The position numbers and the translations under genes were made by a program. From Bacteroidales bacterium (GTDB lineage Bacteria > Bacteroidota > Bacteroidia > Bacteroidales > P3), in the NCBI GenBank assembly GCA_017934545.1, contig JAGBJI010000005.1:124001-188000 (forward strand): a stretch of DNA of 64,000 nt. The letters run 5' to 3'. Each line of letters opens with the position of its first letter. Positions within the stretch are counted from its first letter, which is position 1. This document shows, piece after piece, positions 16,877 through 25,794 of this stretch. The notes under the pieces were generated by a model. The model saw nothing but the letters and a program-made list of their open reading frames with translations, did not search any database and was not told where the DNA came from.

Positions 16877-17686
16877 ATGGAGATTTATATAATATTAGGT
16901 ATTTTAGTTATAGTATTTGTTCTCTTTGCAGCAGGAGGAAAAAAGCGGACTTCAACTAAGAAGAAAGGCAAGGCGGCGGAGCAATATTACAAAACCGTAA
17001 CCTATGGTAAGAAGAGCGGGCTTAAAGGCATGCAAGGTGAGGATATAATACAGGAAAAATTGTCTGAATTGTCCCAAAACTATACTGTGTTTAACGATGT
17101 ATATGTTAAAGTTAACGGACATTCGGTACAGATTGACCACGTCATCATTTCCGTTTACGGAATCTTTGTTATAGAAACCAAAAACTATACAGGAAGTATT
17201 TACGGCACGGACGATGCGGAGTATTGGAGCAAATATATTCATGGCAATGAATACAAGTTCCGCAATCCTCTGAAGCAAAATTACTATCATGTGAAATCAT
17301 TGCAGGATATTCTTTGTTTGCCGGGAAAAGTATTCATTCCGATAGTTGTTTTTACGGACAATGTTGACATAAGATGCGAAACCAGGGAATTTGTTATATA
17401 TGTAAACCAATTGAAAAGTACCGTCTGCGGATTCAGAAACCCCGTGCTGTCACCTGCGATGGTGAATTACGCAGTAAATAAACTGAATACGTCTTTGATA
17501 TTGGATAAAGACAGGGAGAAAAAACACGCTGATTCTATCAACCAATATATAACGGAAAAGAACAATCTTATAAATCAAGGCATATGTCCGCGGTGTAAAT
17601 CCAAGTTAATTGAAAGAAACGGGAGATACGGCAGGTTTTTGGGCTGTTCAAACTATCCTCAATGTACATTTACAAAAGAATTATAA
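16877..17686 (+). CDS. Membrane-anchored NERD-domain protein with topoisomerase-type zinc finger
   Basis: 269 residues. A single N-terminal membrane segment (IYIILGILVIVFVLFAA) is followed by a basic linker (GKKRTSTKKKGK) and a NERD domain at about 50-190. The nuclease-like acidic/lysine set is QIDHVI (D87) and VIETKNY (E100, K102). The C-terminus has CPRCKSKLIERNGRYGRFLGCSNYPQC, the C4 zinc finger of bacterial topoisomerase I. NERD is related to restriction-type nucleases, so DNA processing is plausible but not shown. It heads a three-gene run (18-bp then 2-bp gaps). Confidence 0.8.
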   Translation: MEIYIILGILVIVFVLFAAGGKKRTSTKKKGKAAEQYYKTVTYGKKSGLKGMQGEDIIQEKLSELSQNYTVFNDVYVKVNGHSVQIDHVIISVYGIFVIETKNYTGSIYGTDDAEYWSKYIHGNEYKFRNPLKQNYYHVKSLQDILCLPGKVFIPIVVFTDNVDIRCETREFVIYVNQLKSTVCGFRNPVLSPAMVNYAVNKLNTSLILDKDREKKHADSINQYITEKNNLINQGICPRCKSKLIERNGRYGRFLGCSNYPQCTFTKEL

Positions 17687-17704
17687 ACCAAAAAACATAC
17701 AACC

Positions 17705-18415
17705 ATGACAAGAAAAGTTATATTTGCATTGATTTTCCTCGCAATAGGATTCGCAATAGGATTTTGGACTGGTGCGAACAATGCACTTGCTCCGTTAGTT
17801 ACAGTAGAAAAAGTGCAAGACGACGACAGTGATTCTGACCAGGATGATTATGGTTTTGATGAAAATCAAACTAATTCTTTAGCGGTCACTTCAAAATCAG
17901 CAAAAACTACTGTCAAAAATAACAACAAGACAACCAAGGCTGAAACAAAATCAGTTGCATCTGATAAAAAAACAGAGAAAATAGTTAAAACAAACACTAC
18001 TTCTATTGAAAGTCATAAACTAACTGACGAAAAACATAAACCTGAGACAAACCTGAAAAAATCTGAATCAGAACAAAAAGACACCGAAATTCGTACGTTT
18101 GACCCAAATGCACTGACTGTTGTTTCTTTTATTCAAGATTGGTTAGATTATGAAGCAACTCTTTCTCTTAAAAATAATACAGATAGGACTATATCGTCTT
18201 TTAAGGCTACCATTATCTATAAAGATATGCAAGGAAATATTCTTGATTACCAAGAAATCAATCAATATATCAGTATTGCTCCTCAAATGGCAAAGAGTTT
18301 TAAGATTAAGGCCTATGGACACGATAATTCTTATGCTTATTATAAATCAAAAAAGAGTTCAAGCAACCCTGAACGAGTATTTACGATAGAATTTAAACTT
18401 AACAGTTATGAATAA
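17705..18415 (+). CDS. Single-pass membrane protein with charged linker and C-terminal beta domain
   Basis: 236 residues. An N-terminal membrane segment (VIFALIFLAIGFAIGFWTGA) is followed by about 90 residues of Asp/Ser then Lys/Thr/Glu-rich disordered linker. The C-terminal part of about 90 residues contains LSLKNNTDRTISSFKATIIYKDMQGNILDYQE, the pattern of FxLYD-like Ig-fold domains (an inference). Probably exported and tethered. It is cotranscribed with the NERD gene 18 bp upstream; function is unknown. Confidence 0.6.
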   Translation: MTRKVIFALIFLAIGFAIGFWTGANNALAPLVTVEKVQDDDSDSDQDDYGFDENQTNSLAVTSKSAKTTVKNNNKTTKAETKSVASDKKTEKIVKTNTTSIESHKLTDEKHKPETNLKKSESEQKDTEIRTFDPNALTVVSFIQDWLDYEATLSLKNNTDRTISSFKATIIYKDMQGNILDYQEINQYISIAPQMAKSFKIKAYGHDNSYAYYKSKKSSSNPERVFTIEFKLNSYE

Positions 18416-18417
18416 AG

Positions 18418-18717
18418 ATGCCGGTACTTGAAACAAAAATCGTATTTAACGAAGATTTATTAGAAATGTTAGGAACTGTTGCTATAATTTTAGTCGGTGT
18501 AGTATTGTTTTATCTGTTATATTTTCATATTCCGATACAGATGGCACGCAACAGAGGACGCAGCAGTGCAGTTTGGGTAATTCTTTCTTTTATTTTATCT
18601 CCCGTGTGGGTATATATAATTCTTGCTGTTATAGAAGATTCGGATGAGAAAATAAAAGAAGATACGGTAAAAATGCTGCAAGAAAGAAATTATATTGCAA
18701 ACAATGATAACGAATAG
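18418..18717 (+). CDS. Small two-helix membrane protein of unknown function
   Basis: 99 residues with two hydrophobic segments (TVAIILVGVVLFYLLYFHIPI and SSAVWVILSFILSPVWVYIILAVI), a short basic loop between them (QMARNRGRS), and an acidic, charged tail. It starts 2 bp after the preceding stop, so it is translationally close-coupled. I do not recognise the family. The linkage to the NERD protein suggests the three products act together at the membrane. Confidence 0.6.
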   Translation: MPVLETKIVFNEDLLEMLGTVAIILVGVVLFYLLYFHIPIQMARNRGRSSAVWVILSFILSPVWVYIILAVIEDSDEKIKEDTVKMLQERNYIANNDNE

Positions 18718-18782
18718 TAATGTTTTTTACTCTTTGTTATTGTTGTTTGCGGTTGGAGAGAAATAGTGTTTACTTGTAATCA

Positions 18783-18854
18783 TATACTGCCGTTACCCGA
18801 ACCAAAGAAAAACTGTTCCTTGTCAACTTTTCAGAGGATTTTTTCAAGAAATAA
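18783..18854 (+). pseudogene. Remnant copy of the helicase 3' end
   Basis: These 72 bp match 16252-16323, the last 23 codons plus stop of the helicase, at 69 of 72 positions. They still translate as YTAVTRTKEKLFLVNFSEDFFKK-stop. The sequence before it is unrelated to the helicase. The two copies flank the structured RNA and the NERD gene run as direct repeats. Confidence 0.85.
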
Positions 18855-18964
18855 AACGGTTGAATGCAGAAAAACCGCCGAAATCTGCAATGATTTTGCG
18901 ACAATTTCCGCAATAAAAAACAGCCAAAATCCGCAAAAATTTTCCGCCTTTTTCCTCAATTTAT

Positions 18965-18995
18965 TTTGTAAGTTCATTAATTTAAAATAATTTTG
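18965..18995 (+). promoter_or_regulatory. Promoter of the AAA_14 ATPase gene
   Basis: TTTG (18965-18968), 19 bp, TAATTTTG (18988-18995). The start site would be near 19002, which argues for translation from ATG 19018 rather than the in-frame codon at 19000. Confidence 0.7.
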
Positions 18996-19017
18996 CAATT
19001 TGAAAGAAGTTAAAATT

Positions 19018-20286
19018 ATGGAAGAACAAAATTATATTTACAGAATAGGTGACAGATTGTTGGAAGAACAGATGCAATCTTCAGGTGCAGTGCTTATAGA
19101 GGGTGCTAAATGGTGCGGAAAGACAAGTACGGGCAAACATTTGGCAAAAAGTATTCTTTATATGCAAAACCCTGACGAGTTTCAGGCAAATATGCGTATT
19201 GCGGAGTCAAAACCGTCATTGCTTTTGCGTGGAGAAAATCCCAGATTGATAGATGAATGGCAGATGGCACCTGTTCTTTGGGATGCAGTAAGGTTTGAAG
19301 TTGATAAACGCGGAGGAAAATTCGGACAGTTCATACTTACGGGTTCTGCCGTGCCTAAAGACAACGAAACAATGCACACGGGAACGGGCAGAATATCAAG
19401 AATATTACTGCGTCCTATGACTTTGTTTGAATCAAAAGAATCTAACGGCGATGTTTCGTTGAAATCATTGTTTGACGGCAACACCGAGATAGAATCTTTC
19501 AGCACTTTAACAATAGAAGATATAGCACACGTAATTTGCAGAGGCGGTTGGCCGGCGGCAGTTGTACAAAAAGCAAGAAATTATAAGGTTGCGGAAAATT
19601 ATGTTGAGGCTGTAATCAATATGGATGTGCATAGGGTGGACGGCGTTGAGAAAAATCCGCAACGGGTACGTATGTTGATGAAATCATTATCACGCAATAT
19701 TTCGACCCTTGCCACATTAAAAACTATTCAAGAAGATGTTCAAGCCAACGATATTGCTATTTCGGAAAACACACTGAACTCTTATTTGAATGCATTGCGG
19801 AGAATATTTGTTGTAGAGGACATTCCCGCTTGGCAACCCTCACTTCGCTCCAAGACTGCTATAAGAACTTCAGCCAAAAGGCAGTTTGTTGACCCTTCGA
19901 TTGCAACTGCCGTTTTGAAAGCCAAGCCTGACGGACTTTTAAAGGACTTTGAGTTGTTCGGATTCTTGTTTGAAAGCCTTTGCACGCGGGATATACGCGT
20001 TTATTCGCAGGCTAACGACGGAGAAGTCTTGCATTACAGAGACAAAAACGGGCTTGAAAGCGACCTTATTATAAGATTGAATGACGGAAGATGGGCTGCG
20101 ATAGAAGTAAAGATGGGAAATAAGCAGGTAGAGCAAGCATCCAAAAACCTGATTAAGCTGAAAAGCAAAGTGGATACGGATAAAATTGGAGAGCCTTCGT
20201 TTCTTATGGTGATAACTGCAGGACAGTATGCTTACAAAGATAAAAACGGCGTGCTGATTTGCCCGATAGGTTGCTTGAAAGATTGA
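19018..20286 (+). CDS. AAA_14/DUF4143 family ATPase
   Basis: About 422 residues. Walker A is EGAKWCGKTSTG (28-39), Walker B-like LIDEWQMAPVLWDAVR, sensor ILTGSAVP, and HTGTGRISRI. The C-terminal DUF4143 part has a nuclease-like strand pair, GLESDLIIRLNDGRWAAIEVKMG, resembling the D-ExK fold of this family. Such proteins are abundant in Bacteroidetes and archaea, often in mobile or variable regions; the cellular role is not established. It has its own promoter and stands alone. Confidence 0.85.
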   Translation: MEEQNYIYRIGDRLLEEQMQSSGAVLIEGAKWCGKTSTGKHLAKSILYMQNPDEFQANMRIAESKPSLLLRGENPRLIDEWQMAPVLWDAVRFEVDKRGGKFGQFILTGSAVPKDNETMHTGTGRISRILLRPMTLFESKESNGDVSLKSLFDGNTEIESFSTLTIEDIAHVICRGGWPAAVVQKARNYKVAENYVEAVINMDVHRVDGVEKNPQRVRMLMKSLSRNISTLATLKTIQEDVQANDIAISENTLNSYLNALRRIFVVEDIPAWQPSLRSKTAIRTSAKRQFVDPSIATAVLKAKPDGLLKDFELFGFLFESLCTRDIRVYSQANDGEVLHYRDKNGLESDLIIRLNDGRWAAIEVKMGNKQVEQASKNLIKLKSKVDTDKIGEPSFLMVITAGQYAYKDKNGVLICPIGCLKD

Positions 20287-20427
20287 TTTGTTAGGATTGG
20301 TTTGTGCAACCATGCGTGTTTTTCCCTCCTTTTTTTGTCCTATATATAATAAGGAAGAGGTAATAACAAAATACATATGATTAAAAGTTACTGTTTTTGG
20401 AATTAAAAACAGTGTAGGCGGGATTTA

Positions 20428-20547
20428 TTTCTGAAAAGAAAAGTTTGCAAAACCGTTTTACTTTGCTTGCAAGACGGTTTTGCAAGGTCTGCAAAACGGT
20501 TTTGCAACTGTTGTAAAACCGTCTTGCAGAAATTTTTTTCTGAAAAC
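20428..20547. repeat. Divergent four-unit element with GCAAAACGGTTTTGC cores
   Basis: Between TTTCTGAAAAG (20428) and TTTTTCTGAAAAC (to 20547) lie four units of about 21 bp: GCAAAACCGTTTTAC, TTGCAAGACGGTTTTGCAA, TGCAAAACGGTTTTGCAA and GTAAAACCGTCTTGCA. The units are palindromic or inverted copies of each other. The CTGAAA ends match those of the 105-bp family. No gene is seen in 20287-20800 otherwise. Confidence 0.6.
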
Positions 20548-20742
20548 AATTGAGTTTTGTTTCGTTTTGCGGTTGTGAAACGGAAAAGAGCGTTGTTTTT
20601 TTGCGGGTGTTGTGTTTTTAAATGCGGAATTGATATTTTTAAACTCGTTTTTATTTGTCTTGTTTTCAGTGCTTTGTGCCGCAGGAATAAAAATTTTTTT
20701 ATTTTTTTAACAAAATATTAGGTCGGTATTAGGAAATAGTTG

Positions 20743-20750
20743 TAATTTTG
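20743..20750 (+). promoter_or_regulatory. Putative -7 box for the TonB receptor operon
   Basis: TAATTTTG matches TAnnTTTG; no -33 TTTG is seen at the right distance. It implies a leader of about 50-70 nt. Confidence 0.4.
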
Positions 20751-20825
20751 CAGCGTATTAGTATACTAATACATCATAACGAAAAACGTATTTTATTAAT
20801 AAACATGAAAATAAACAGAAACGAA

Positions 20826-23312
20826 ATGAAAACAACAATGAAACAAACGGTGGCATTGGCCTTTGCAATCCTTGTTTGCGTGGTTTCGCAGGCACAGACC
20901 TACAAAATATCGGGGCGTGTTGCCGATGCACAGTCGCAACAGGAAGTTCCGTATGCAAACATAATGATTGTCAGCGACACATCTGCACAATCCAAGTTGA
21001 TAAACGGCGTAACTGCCACGCAGGACGGCACGTTTACCATTGAAACCAAGACAAAGAAAACTTTTATGAAAGTAAACTCTTTGGGTTATAAGGACAATGT
21101 CTTTGCCGTGGATGCGGATAAATACGCCAAAACCAACAATCAAATCAACATAGGCACGGTTTATTTGGATGTGGACGCCCGGATGCTGGGCGGGGTTGAC
21201 ATTGTGGCTAAACAAACCCGCATTGAGATGGACAACGACAAGATAGTGATGAACGTTGACGAGGGTGTGACGGCTACAAGTGCCAATGTGTTTGAGATGT
21301 TGCGTAAAGTGCCGGGCGTAGTTATTGACAAAGACGAGAACATAAGCCTGCAAGGACAAAGCGGAGTGTTGTTCCAATTTGACGGACGCGACATACGCAT
21401 ACCTTACGAAGCCATGAAATCCATTTTGAAAGGCATGTCGCCGGGCGACGTTGCCAAGATAGAAACCATAACCAACCCTTCGTCAAAGTACGAAGCCGAA
21501 GGAACGGCGGGAATCATCAACATAATCATGGCAAAAGAACAGACGGAAGGTTTTTCGGGCAGTTTGTCGTCGTGGAACGGGGTGAACAAAGATTTTAAAT
21601 CGTTTGACAATATATCCCTTTCGTATGTTACGCCCAAATGGACCGTAACGGCGGGCGGCGGAATAGGGTATATGGACAACCGCAACACCATGCAGATGGA
21701 CCAATGGTTGTACGGCAGCGGCACGGACACCACTTGGATGCACCAAGACGAATACACAATGAAGCACAAGTTCCGTTCGTACAACGCAAGTCTGTCGGCG
21801 GATTACAAAATAGACGACAACAATTCCGTAGGTGCTATGTTTAATTACAGCGGACATAAAATGCCCGAATTCAAACAAGACGCCCAACTTATGAAAGTAT
21901 ATCAAAACGATTGGACAAGTCCGTTGTTTTCTTATGCAATCAACAGCAAACAAAACAATAAGTCGGACAATTTTATGGCAAGCGTGTATTACAACCATAA
22001 GTTTGACACCTTGGGCGGACAGTATTCGGTTTCGTTTGATTTCAACCGCAATTCTTCGTACGATAAATCAACAAATATCACCGATTATTTTGCAGGGGAT
22101 TTTATTACGAAGACCGATTCCGAAAATCTTTTCAACGATGCCGATAACGGATACAGTTCCTATGCTTTTAAATTTGACGTCAACCACCCTGTAAACAAAA
22201 ACATGTCGTTTGAATACGGAGTGAAAAGCCGTTTGGCAGCCGTTGACAACGATTTTATGGCATATAAAGACGGCAGTTTGGACAATAACCGCACCAATCA
22301 CTTGAAGTACAAGGAGAATGTCAACGCCGCTTATGTCAGTTTTGCAAACCGTTTCAACCAAAAGTTTTCCGCACGGGCGGGACTGCGTTTTGAACACACT
22401 TATACCTCAATTGAGCAAAAGGCGACGGGGGATAAACACGATGACAACTATTTTGATTTGTTTCCGAACATAAACCTCAACTATAAAGTGGGAAGCATGG
22501 ACAACCTTTCGTTGACCTATTCTTACAGAATATCACGCCCTGATTACAACTCGTTGAACCCGTTTGTTGTCAAGCAGTCCGATTACAACTATACGGCGGG
22601 CAATCCGCTTTTGGAGCCTGAATACACTCACAAGGTGGACATCAACTACGCTTGGCACTACATTGTCTTTCTTCGGGCGGGATACGGCTACACCGACAAC
22701 TCAATCAACCAAGTCATACTCACGCAAAACTCTCCTCTACGCACAACGCAGCAGCCTTTTAACATAGGCTACGAGCAGGATTTCTCATTGAGTTTGTCGT
22801 CAATGTTGCCTTTAGGACCGTTGGAGTGGACTCTGTGGTTGCAGGGTGCGTGGCAACAGATGAAAGCCGACGATGAACTGTTGCAGACAGACATCAAAAA
22901 GTTTTCTTTTATGACTTGGCAGTCGTTGGCTGTGGATTTTTTGTGGCAAAGCAAGCTTTCGTTGTCGTGTTTCTACTCTACGGGCGGCGTACAGATGGGC
23001 GGAGAATACTCCGACATGCTTATGCTTTCGGCAAGCGTATCAAAAGATTTTTTGAAAAAAGCTTTGAAAGTATCCGTCGGCGTAGACCAGTTCCCAAAAC
23101 GCAACTTTGAAATCTCAACACATTACAATAATTACAAAATGGAGGGAAATATGTGTTGGCAAAGGCCGCAATTTACGGTCAATGTGTCGTACAATTTCGG
23201 TAAATCGGCAAACAACAACACTCTGAAGAAATTGCAAAGCGACGATATGGACGACAGAAAAAGCGGAGAGAGCAACGTAGGCGGCGGACAAGGCACTCCG
23301 ATGGGCAGATAA
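20826..23312 (+). CDS. TonB-dependent outer-membrane receptor
   Basis: About 828 residues. A signal peptide (MKTTMKQTVALAFAILVCVVSQAQ) is followed by a carboxypeptidase-regulatory-like domain (YKISGRVADAQSQQEVPYANIMI), a plug domain (about 130-220, NVFEMLRKVPGVVIDKDENISLQG) and a 22-strand-type barrel of the OMP_b-brl_3 class (SYRISRPDYNSLNPF, GNPLLEPEYTHKVDINYAW). No SusD partner follows; instead an ABC exporter and GntR gene come 39 bp downstream. An ATG at 20805 is also possible. The substrate is unknown. Confidence 0.88.
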   Translation: MKTTMKQTVALAFAILVCVVSQAQTYKISGRVADAQSQQEVPYANIMIVSDTSAQSKLINGVTATQDGTFTIETKTKKTFMKVNSLGYKDNVFAVDADKYAKTNNQINIGTVYLDVDARMLGGVDIVAKQTRIEMDNDKIVMNVDEGVTATSANVFEMLRKVPGVVIDKDENISLQGQSGVLFQFDGRDIRIPYEAMKSILKGMSPGDVAKIETITNPSSKYEAEGTAGIINIIMAKEQTEGFSGSLSSWNGVNKDFKSFDNISLSYVTPKWTVTAGGGIGYMDNRNTMQMDQWLYGSGTDTTWMHQDEYTMKHKFRSYNASLSADYKIDDNNSVGAMFNYSGHKMPEFKQDAQLMKVYQNDWTSPLFSYAINSKQNNKSDNFMASVYYNHKFDTLGGQYSVSFDFNRNSSYDKSTNITDYFAGDFITKTDSENLFNDADNGYSSYAFKFDVNHPVNKNMSFEYGVKSRLAAVDNDFMAYKDGSLDNNRTNHLKYKENVNAAYVSFANRFNQKFSARAGLRFEHTYTSIEQKATGDKHDDNYFDLFPNINLNYKVGSMDNLSLTYSYRISRPDYNSLNPFVVKQSDYNYTAGNPLLEPEYTHKVDINYAWHYIVFLRAGYGYTDNSINQVILTQNSPLRTTQQPFNIGYEQDFSLSLSSMLPLGPLEWTLWLQGAWQQMKADDELLQTDIKKFSFMTWQSLAVDFLWQSKLSLSCFYSTGGVQMGGEYSDMLMLSASVSKDFLKKALKVSVGVDQFPKRNFEISTHYNNYKMEGNMCWQRPQFTVNVSYNFGKSANNNTLKKLQSDDMDDRKSGESNVGGGQGTPMGR

Positions 23313-23351
23313 GCGAAAAAAGTATTAACGGAATATAAAAACAAAACAGTT

Positions 23352-24194
23352 ATGATAGAGATAAAAAATTTGAAGTTTCATTACAAAAGAAACAAAACAA
23401 TATTGCAGGACATCAACCTGCAATTGCAGGAAGGTAAAATAACGGGATTGTTGGGCAAAAACGGCGTAGGCAAATCCACGCTTCTGCATCTGACGGCGGG
23501 ATTGCAGTTCCCAATTGAGGGAAGCATAACTTTGGACGGACAGATGCCGCAAAAGCGTACGGCCGATGTGCTTAAGAATTTGTTCTTACTGTCGGAAGAA
23601 GTACCCGAAACTACAATGACGATAGCCAAGTTCGTAAAGATTAATTCAGTGTTTTATCCTAAATTTTCGCATGAAGATTTCAAAACATACATGTCAGAAT
23701 TTGAGGTAACTGATTTCGCACAGAGGATAGACAAGCTAAGTTTCGGTACACGCAAGAAGGTTTTCATCGCCTTCGCATTGGCTTGCAACACCAAGTATCT
23801 GCTTATGGACGAACCGACAAACGGTTTGGACATTCCGAGCAAGGCTTCGTTCAGAAAGATATTGCGGTTGGCTATGATGGCGGATAAGTTGGCGGTGATA
23901 AGTACTCATCAGGCGAGAGATTTGCAAAACATTCTTGACTCCATAGTAATATTGGACGACACACACCTGCTGTTGAATGCGGACGATTGGCAGATAACCG
24001 AAAAGCTTTGCTTCGGCATTGCAACGGGACTGGAAAACGAAGACGATATTCTATATTCCGAGCCGACCGTTGCGGGCAATCAGATAGTAAAAGTAAACAA
24101 AGACGCCGTACAAAGCAATTTGGATGTGGAACTGCTGTTCAACGCAGCGTTCAACCGCAAAGATAAGTTCAAAGAATTGTTTAATATCAAATAG
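23352..24194 (+). CDS. ABC transporter ATP-binding protein
   Basis: 280 residues. Walker A is GLLGKNGVGKST (33-44), the signature motif is a divergent LSFGTRKKV, Walker B is YLLMDEPTNGLD, and the switch histidine is in VISTHQARDL. It is like the YtrB family that pairs with GntR/YtrA regulators. Two permease genes and a gntR gene follow within 10 bp of each other, so this is an operon. Export of a peptide or antibiotic-like compound is an inference from YtrABC. Confidence 0.88.
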   Translation: MIEIKNLKFHYKRNKTILQDINLQLQEGKITGLLGKNGVGKSTLLHLTAGLQFPIEGSITLDGQMPQKRTADVLKNLFLLSEEVPETTMTIAKFVKINSVFYPKFSHEDFKTYMSEFEVTDFAQRIDKLSFGTRKKVFIAFALACNTKYLLMDEPTNGLDIPSKASFRKILRLAMMADKLAVISTHQARDLQNILDSIVILDDTHLLLNADDWQITEKLCFGIATGLENEDDILYSEPTVAGNQIVKVNKDAVQSNLDVELLFNAAFNRKDKFKELFNIK

Positions 24195-24204
24195 CAAACG
24201 CCGT

Positions 24205-24942
24205 ATGAATTCATTTAAACGGATACTTATGCTGACCAAACGCAATATAGCCGTTCCTTTGGCTATACCTTACGAAGGAGTGTTCGGAAAGCGGGCGTAT
24301 CAAACCTCTGCAACGAAGACGGCGTTGTGGTTGCCGTTGTTTGCATTGTTTATGGGCGTGATTAATTTCTCACCTTTGGGCTATAACAACAGAATTGAAA
24401 GCGGCATATTGTACGGATTGGCTCTTGCAATTATGTATCCCTTTGTTTTGATGCGGGAATACTGCAAACAACGCAACAGACAAACCGCTTTGTTGTTGCC
24501 CGCAGACAATTGGGAGAAGTTTGCTTCCATTGCAATGATAAGTCTTGTCATCGTTCCCGTGTATTGCATAGTTTCGGGGGGATTGTGCTTTTATGCGGGC
24601 ATGATTTTGGGCAGTGCATTGTCGGGCGTCGGTTTTCAAACCTCGTACGATTGGTCTTCGGCGTGGGCTTTGCTTCAGCCGTCGGGCATATCGGTATTGT
24701 TGATGGCTGTTTCGCTCGGGTTGTTTTTGTCTTTGATGATAAAAAACGAAGTAGTGCAGGCCGTAACCGCATTCTTGGTCTTGGCAGTGTTCACCATGCT
24801 GTTTGCAGGTATCAATGCTGTTATGCACGCAGGCCGTTTGCAATGGTTTACGGGCAATTGGGCTGTGTATTTGGTTTATCCGCTGATAACCTTGGGGCTT
24901 TTGGCGGGAGCGTATGTTAAATTAAAAAAAGAAAGGGCTTAA
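24205..24942 (+). CDS. ABC transporter permease, first subunit
   Basis: About 245 residues starting MNSFKRILMLTKRN. There are six likely membrane segments, among them ALWLPLFALFMGVINF, MISLVIVPVYCIVSGGLCFY and AFLVLAVFTMLFAGINAV. It has no recognisable catalytic motif. It resembles the ABC-2 type permeases found with YtrB-like ATPases. It begins 10 bp after the ATPase gene; an upstream in-frame ATG at 24124 lies inside that gene and is unlikely. Confidence 0.75.
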   Translation: MNSFKRILMLTKRNIAVPLAIPYEGVFGKRAYQTSATKTALWLPLFALFMGVINFSPLGYNNRIESGILYGLALAIMYPFVLMREYCKQRNRQTALLLPADNWEKFASIAMISLVIVPVYCIVSGGLCFYAGMILGSALSGVGFQTSYDWSSAWALLQPSGISVLLMAVSLGLFLSLMIKNEVVQAVTAFLVLAVFTMLFAGINAVMHAGRLQWFTGNWAVYLVYPLITLGLLAGAYVKLKKERA

Positions 24943-24945
24943 TTT

Positions 24946-25788
24946 ATGGAATTCAATTTACAAAGAGCGGTCAACGTATTGACCAGAAAATTTTATACAA
25001 ACAGTAAATCTTTGCTTATTTTTGCGGCAATATTCTTCTTGGTTATGGCGGTTATGCACTTTGTGGGCTGTATGCTTAACGCAGGGTTTATTCCTACGGG
25101 CAAAAGATTGGGATTGAATGTATGGTCGGACATGGTTTGCATAATCATAGCTGCGGGTATATTTCCTTTTATTGAACTTACACAGAAAAACAATGCGGTC
25201 TTTGAACTGTTGTATCCCGCTTCACGCTTGGAAAAATTCCTTACCGAGTTTTTAACCGCCTTTGTGCTTATGCCCGTATGTGTTTTTGTTATTGACATAG
25301 TATCACTGTATGCAGGTACGTTGGCTTTTAAGATTTATTTGGCGTCAAAAGGCTTTTCGTTTATGCTGCCCGAGTTCAAATATATCTTCAAAGGCCTTGG
25401 CGGATGGGGATTTAACGACTTGCTGTTCGTCTTCGGGGCTGCCGTAGTGTCGTTCTGGGGAGCGGTGATGTTTAAAAAATTCCGCATAATGAAGACTTGG
25501 GTTCTTGCAGGGTTTTTGTTTATGGTTGTATGCGTAATCTTTGCCGTAGCCATGTACTTTAACTACAAGGCAACGGGTCATTGGTTTCCGTATAGCTACT
25601 CAACAAACGGATATTTCAACGAAGCAACGGCACAAATGGTCTATAAAACGGAAGTATATTACAAAGGACAAAAGTTGGACTATGTTCCGTGGTTTTTCAA
25701 AGAGATTTTCTATCGGTGTTTGGGCATAGCGTTTACTTTGGGCATGTTTGTGTGGACATGTATACGCTTTAAAAAAGAAAGGGCATAG
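24946..25788 (+). CDS. ABC transporter permease, second subunit
   Basis: 280 residues with six predicted membrane spans (for example LLIFAAIFFLVMAVMHFVGC, FVLMPVCVFVIDIVSLYAG, WVLAGFLFMVVCVIFAVAMYF). It shares layout and the FxLLYPASRLEKFLTEFL-type loop with the preceding permease (LLLPADNWEKFASIAM), so the two look like paralogues forming a heterodimer. It starts 3 bp after the previous stop and ends 6 bp before gntR. Confidence 0.75.
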   Translation: MEFNLQRAVNVLTRKFYTNSKSLLIFAAIFFLVMAVMHFVGCMLNAGFIPTGKRLGLNVWSDMVCIIIAAGIFPFIELTQKNNAVFELLYPASRLEKFLTEFLTAFVLMPVCVFVIDIVSLYAGTLAFKIYLASKGFSFMLPEFKYIFKGLGGWGFNDLLFVFGAAVVSFWGAVMFKKFRIMKTWVLAGFLFMVVCVIFAVAMYFNYKATGHWFPYSYSTNGYFNEATAQMVYKTEVYYKGQKLDYVPWFFKEIFYRCLGIAFTLGMFVWTCIRFKKERA

Positions 25789-25794
25789 CGAGTT

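Noticed and set aside
9820-20286. Prophage or integrative element spanning the toxin-antitoxin to ATPase region
   Set aside because: No integrase, transposase, relaxase or phage structural gene was found, and hutU and a helicase common in the phylum lie inside.
20428-20547. CRISPR-like array (also 62159-62285)
   Set aside because: The units are palindromic, contiguous at about 22 bp and have no unique spacers of 30 bp or more. No cas gene is in the window.
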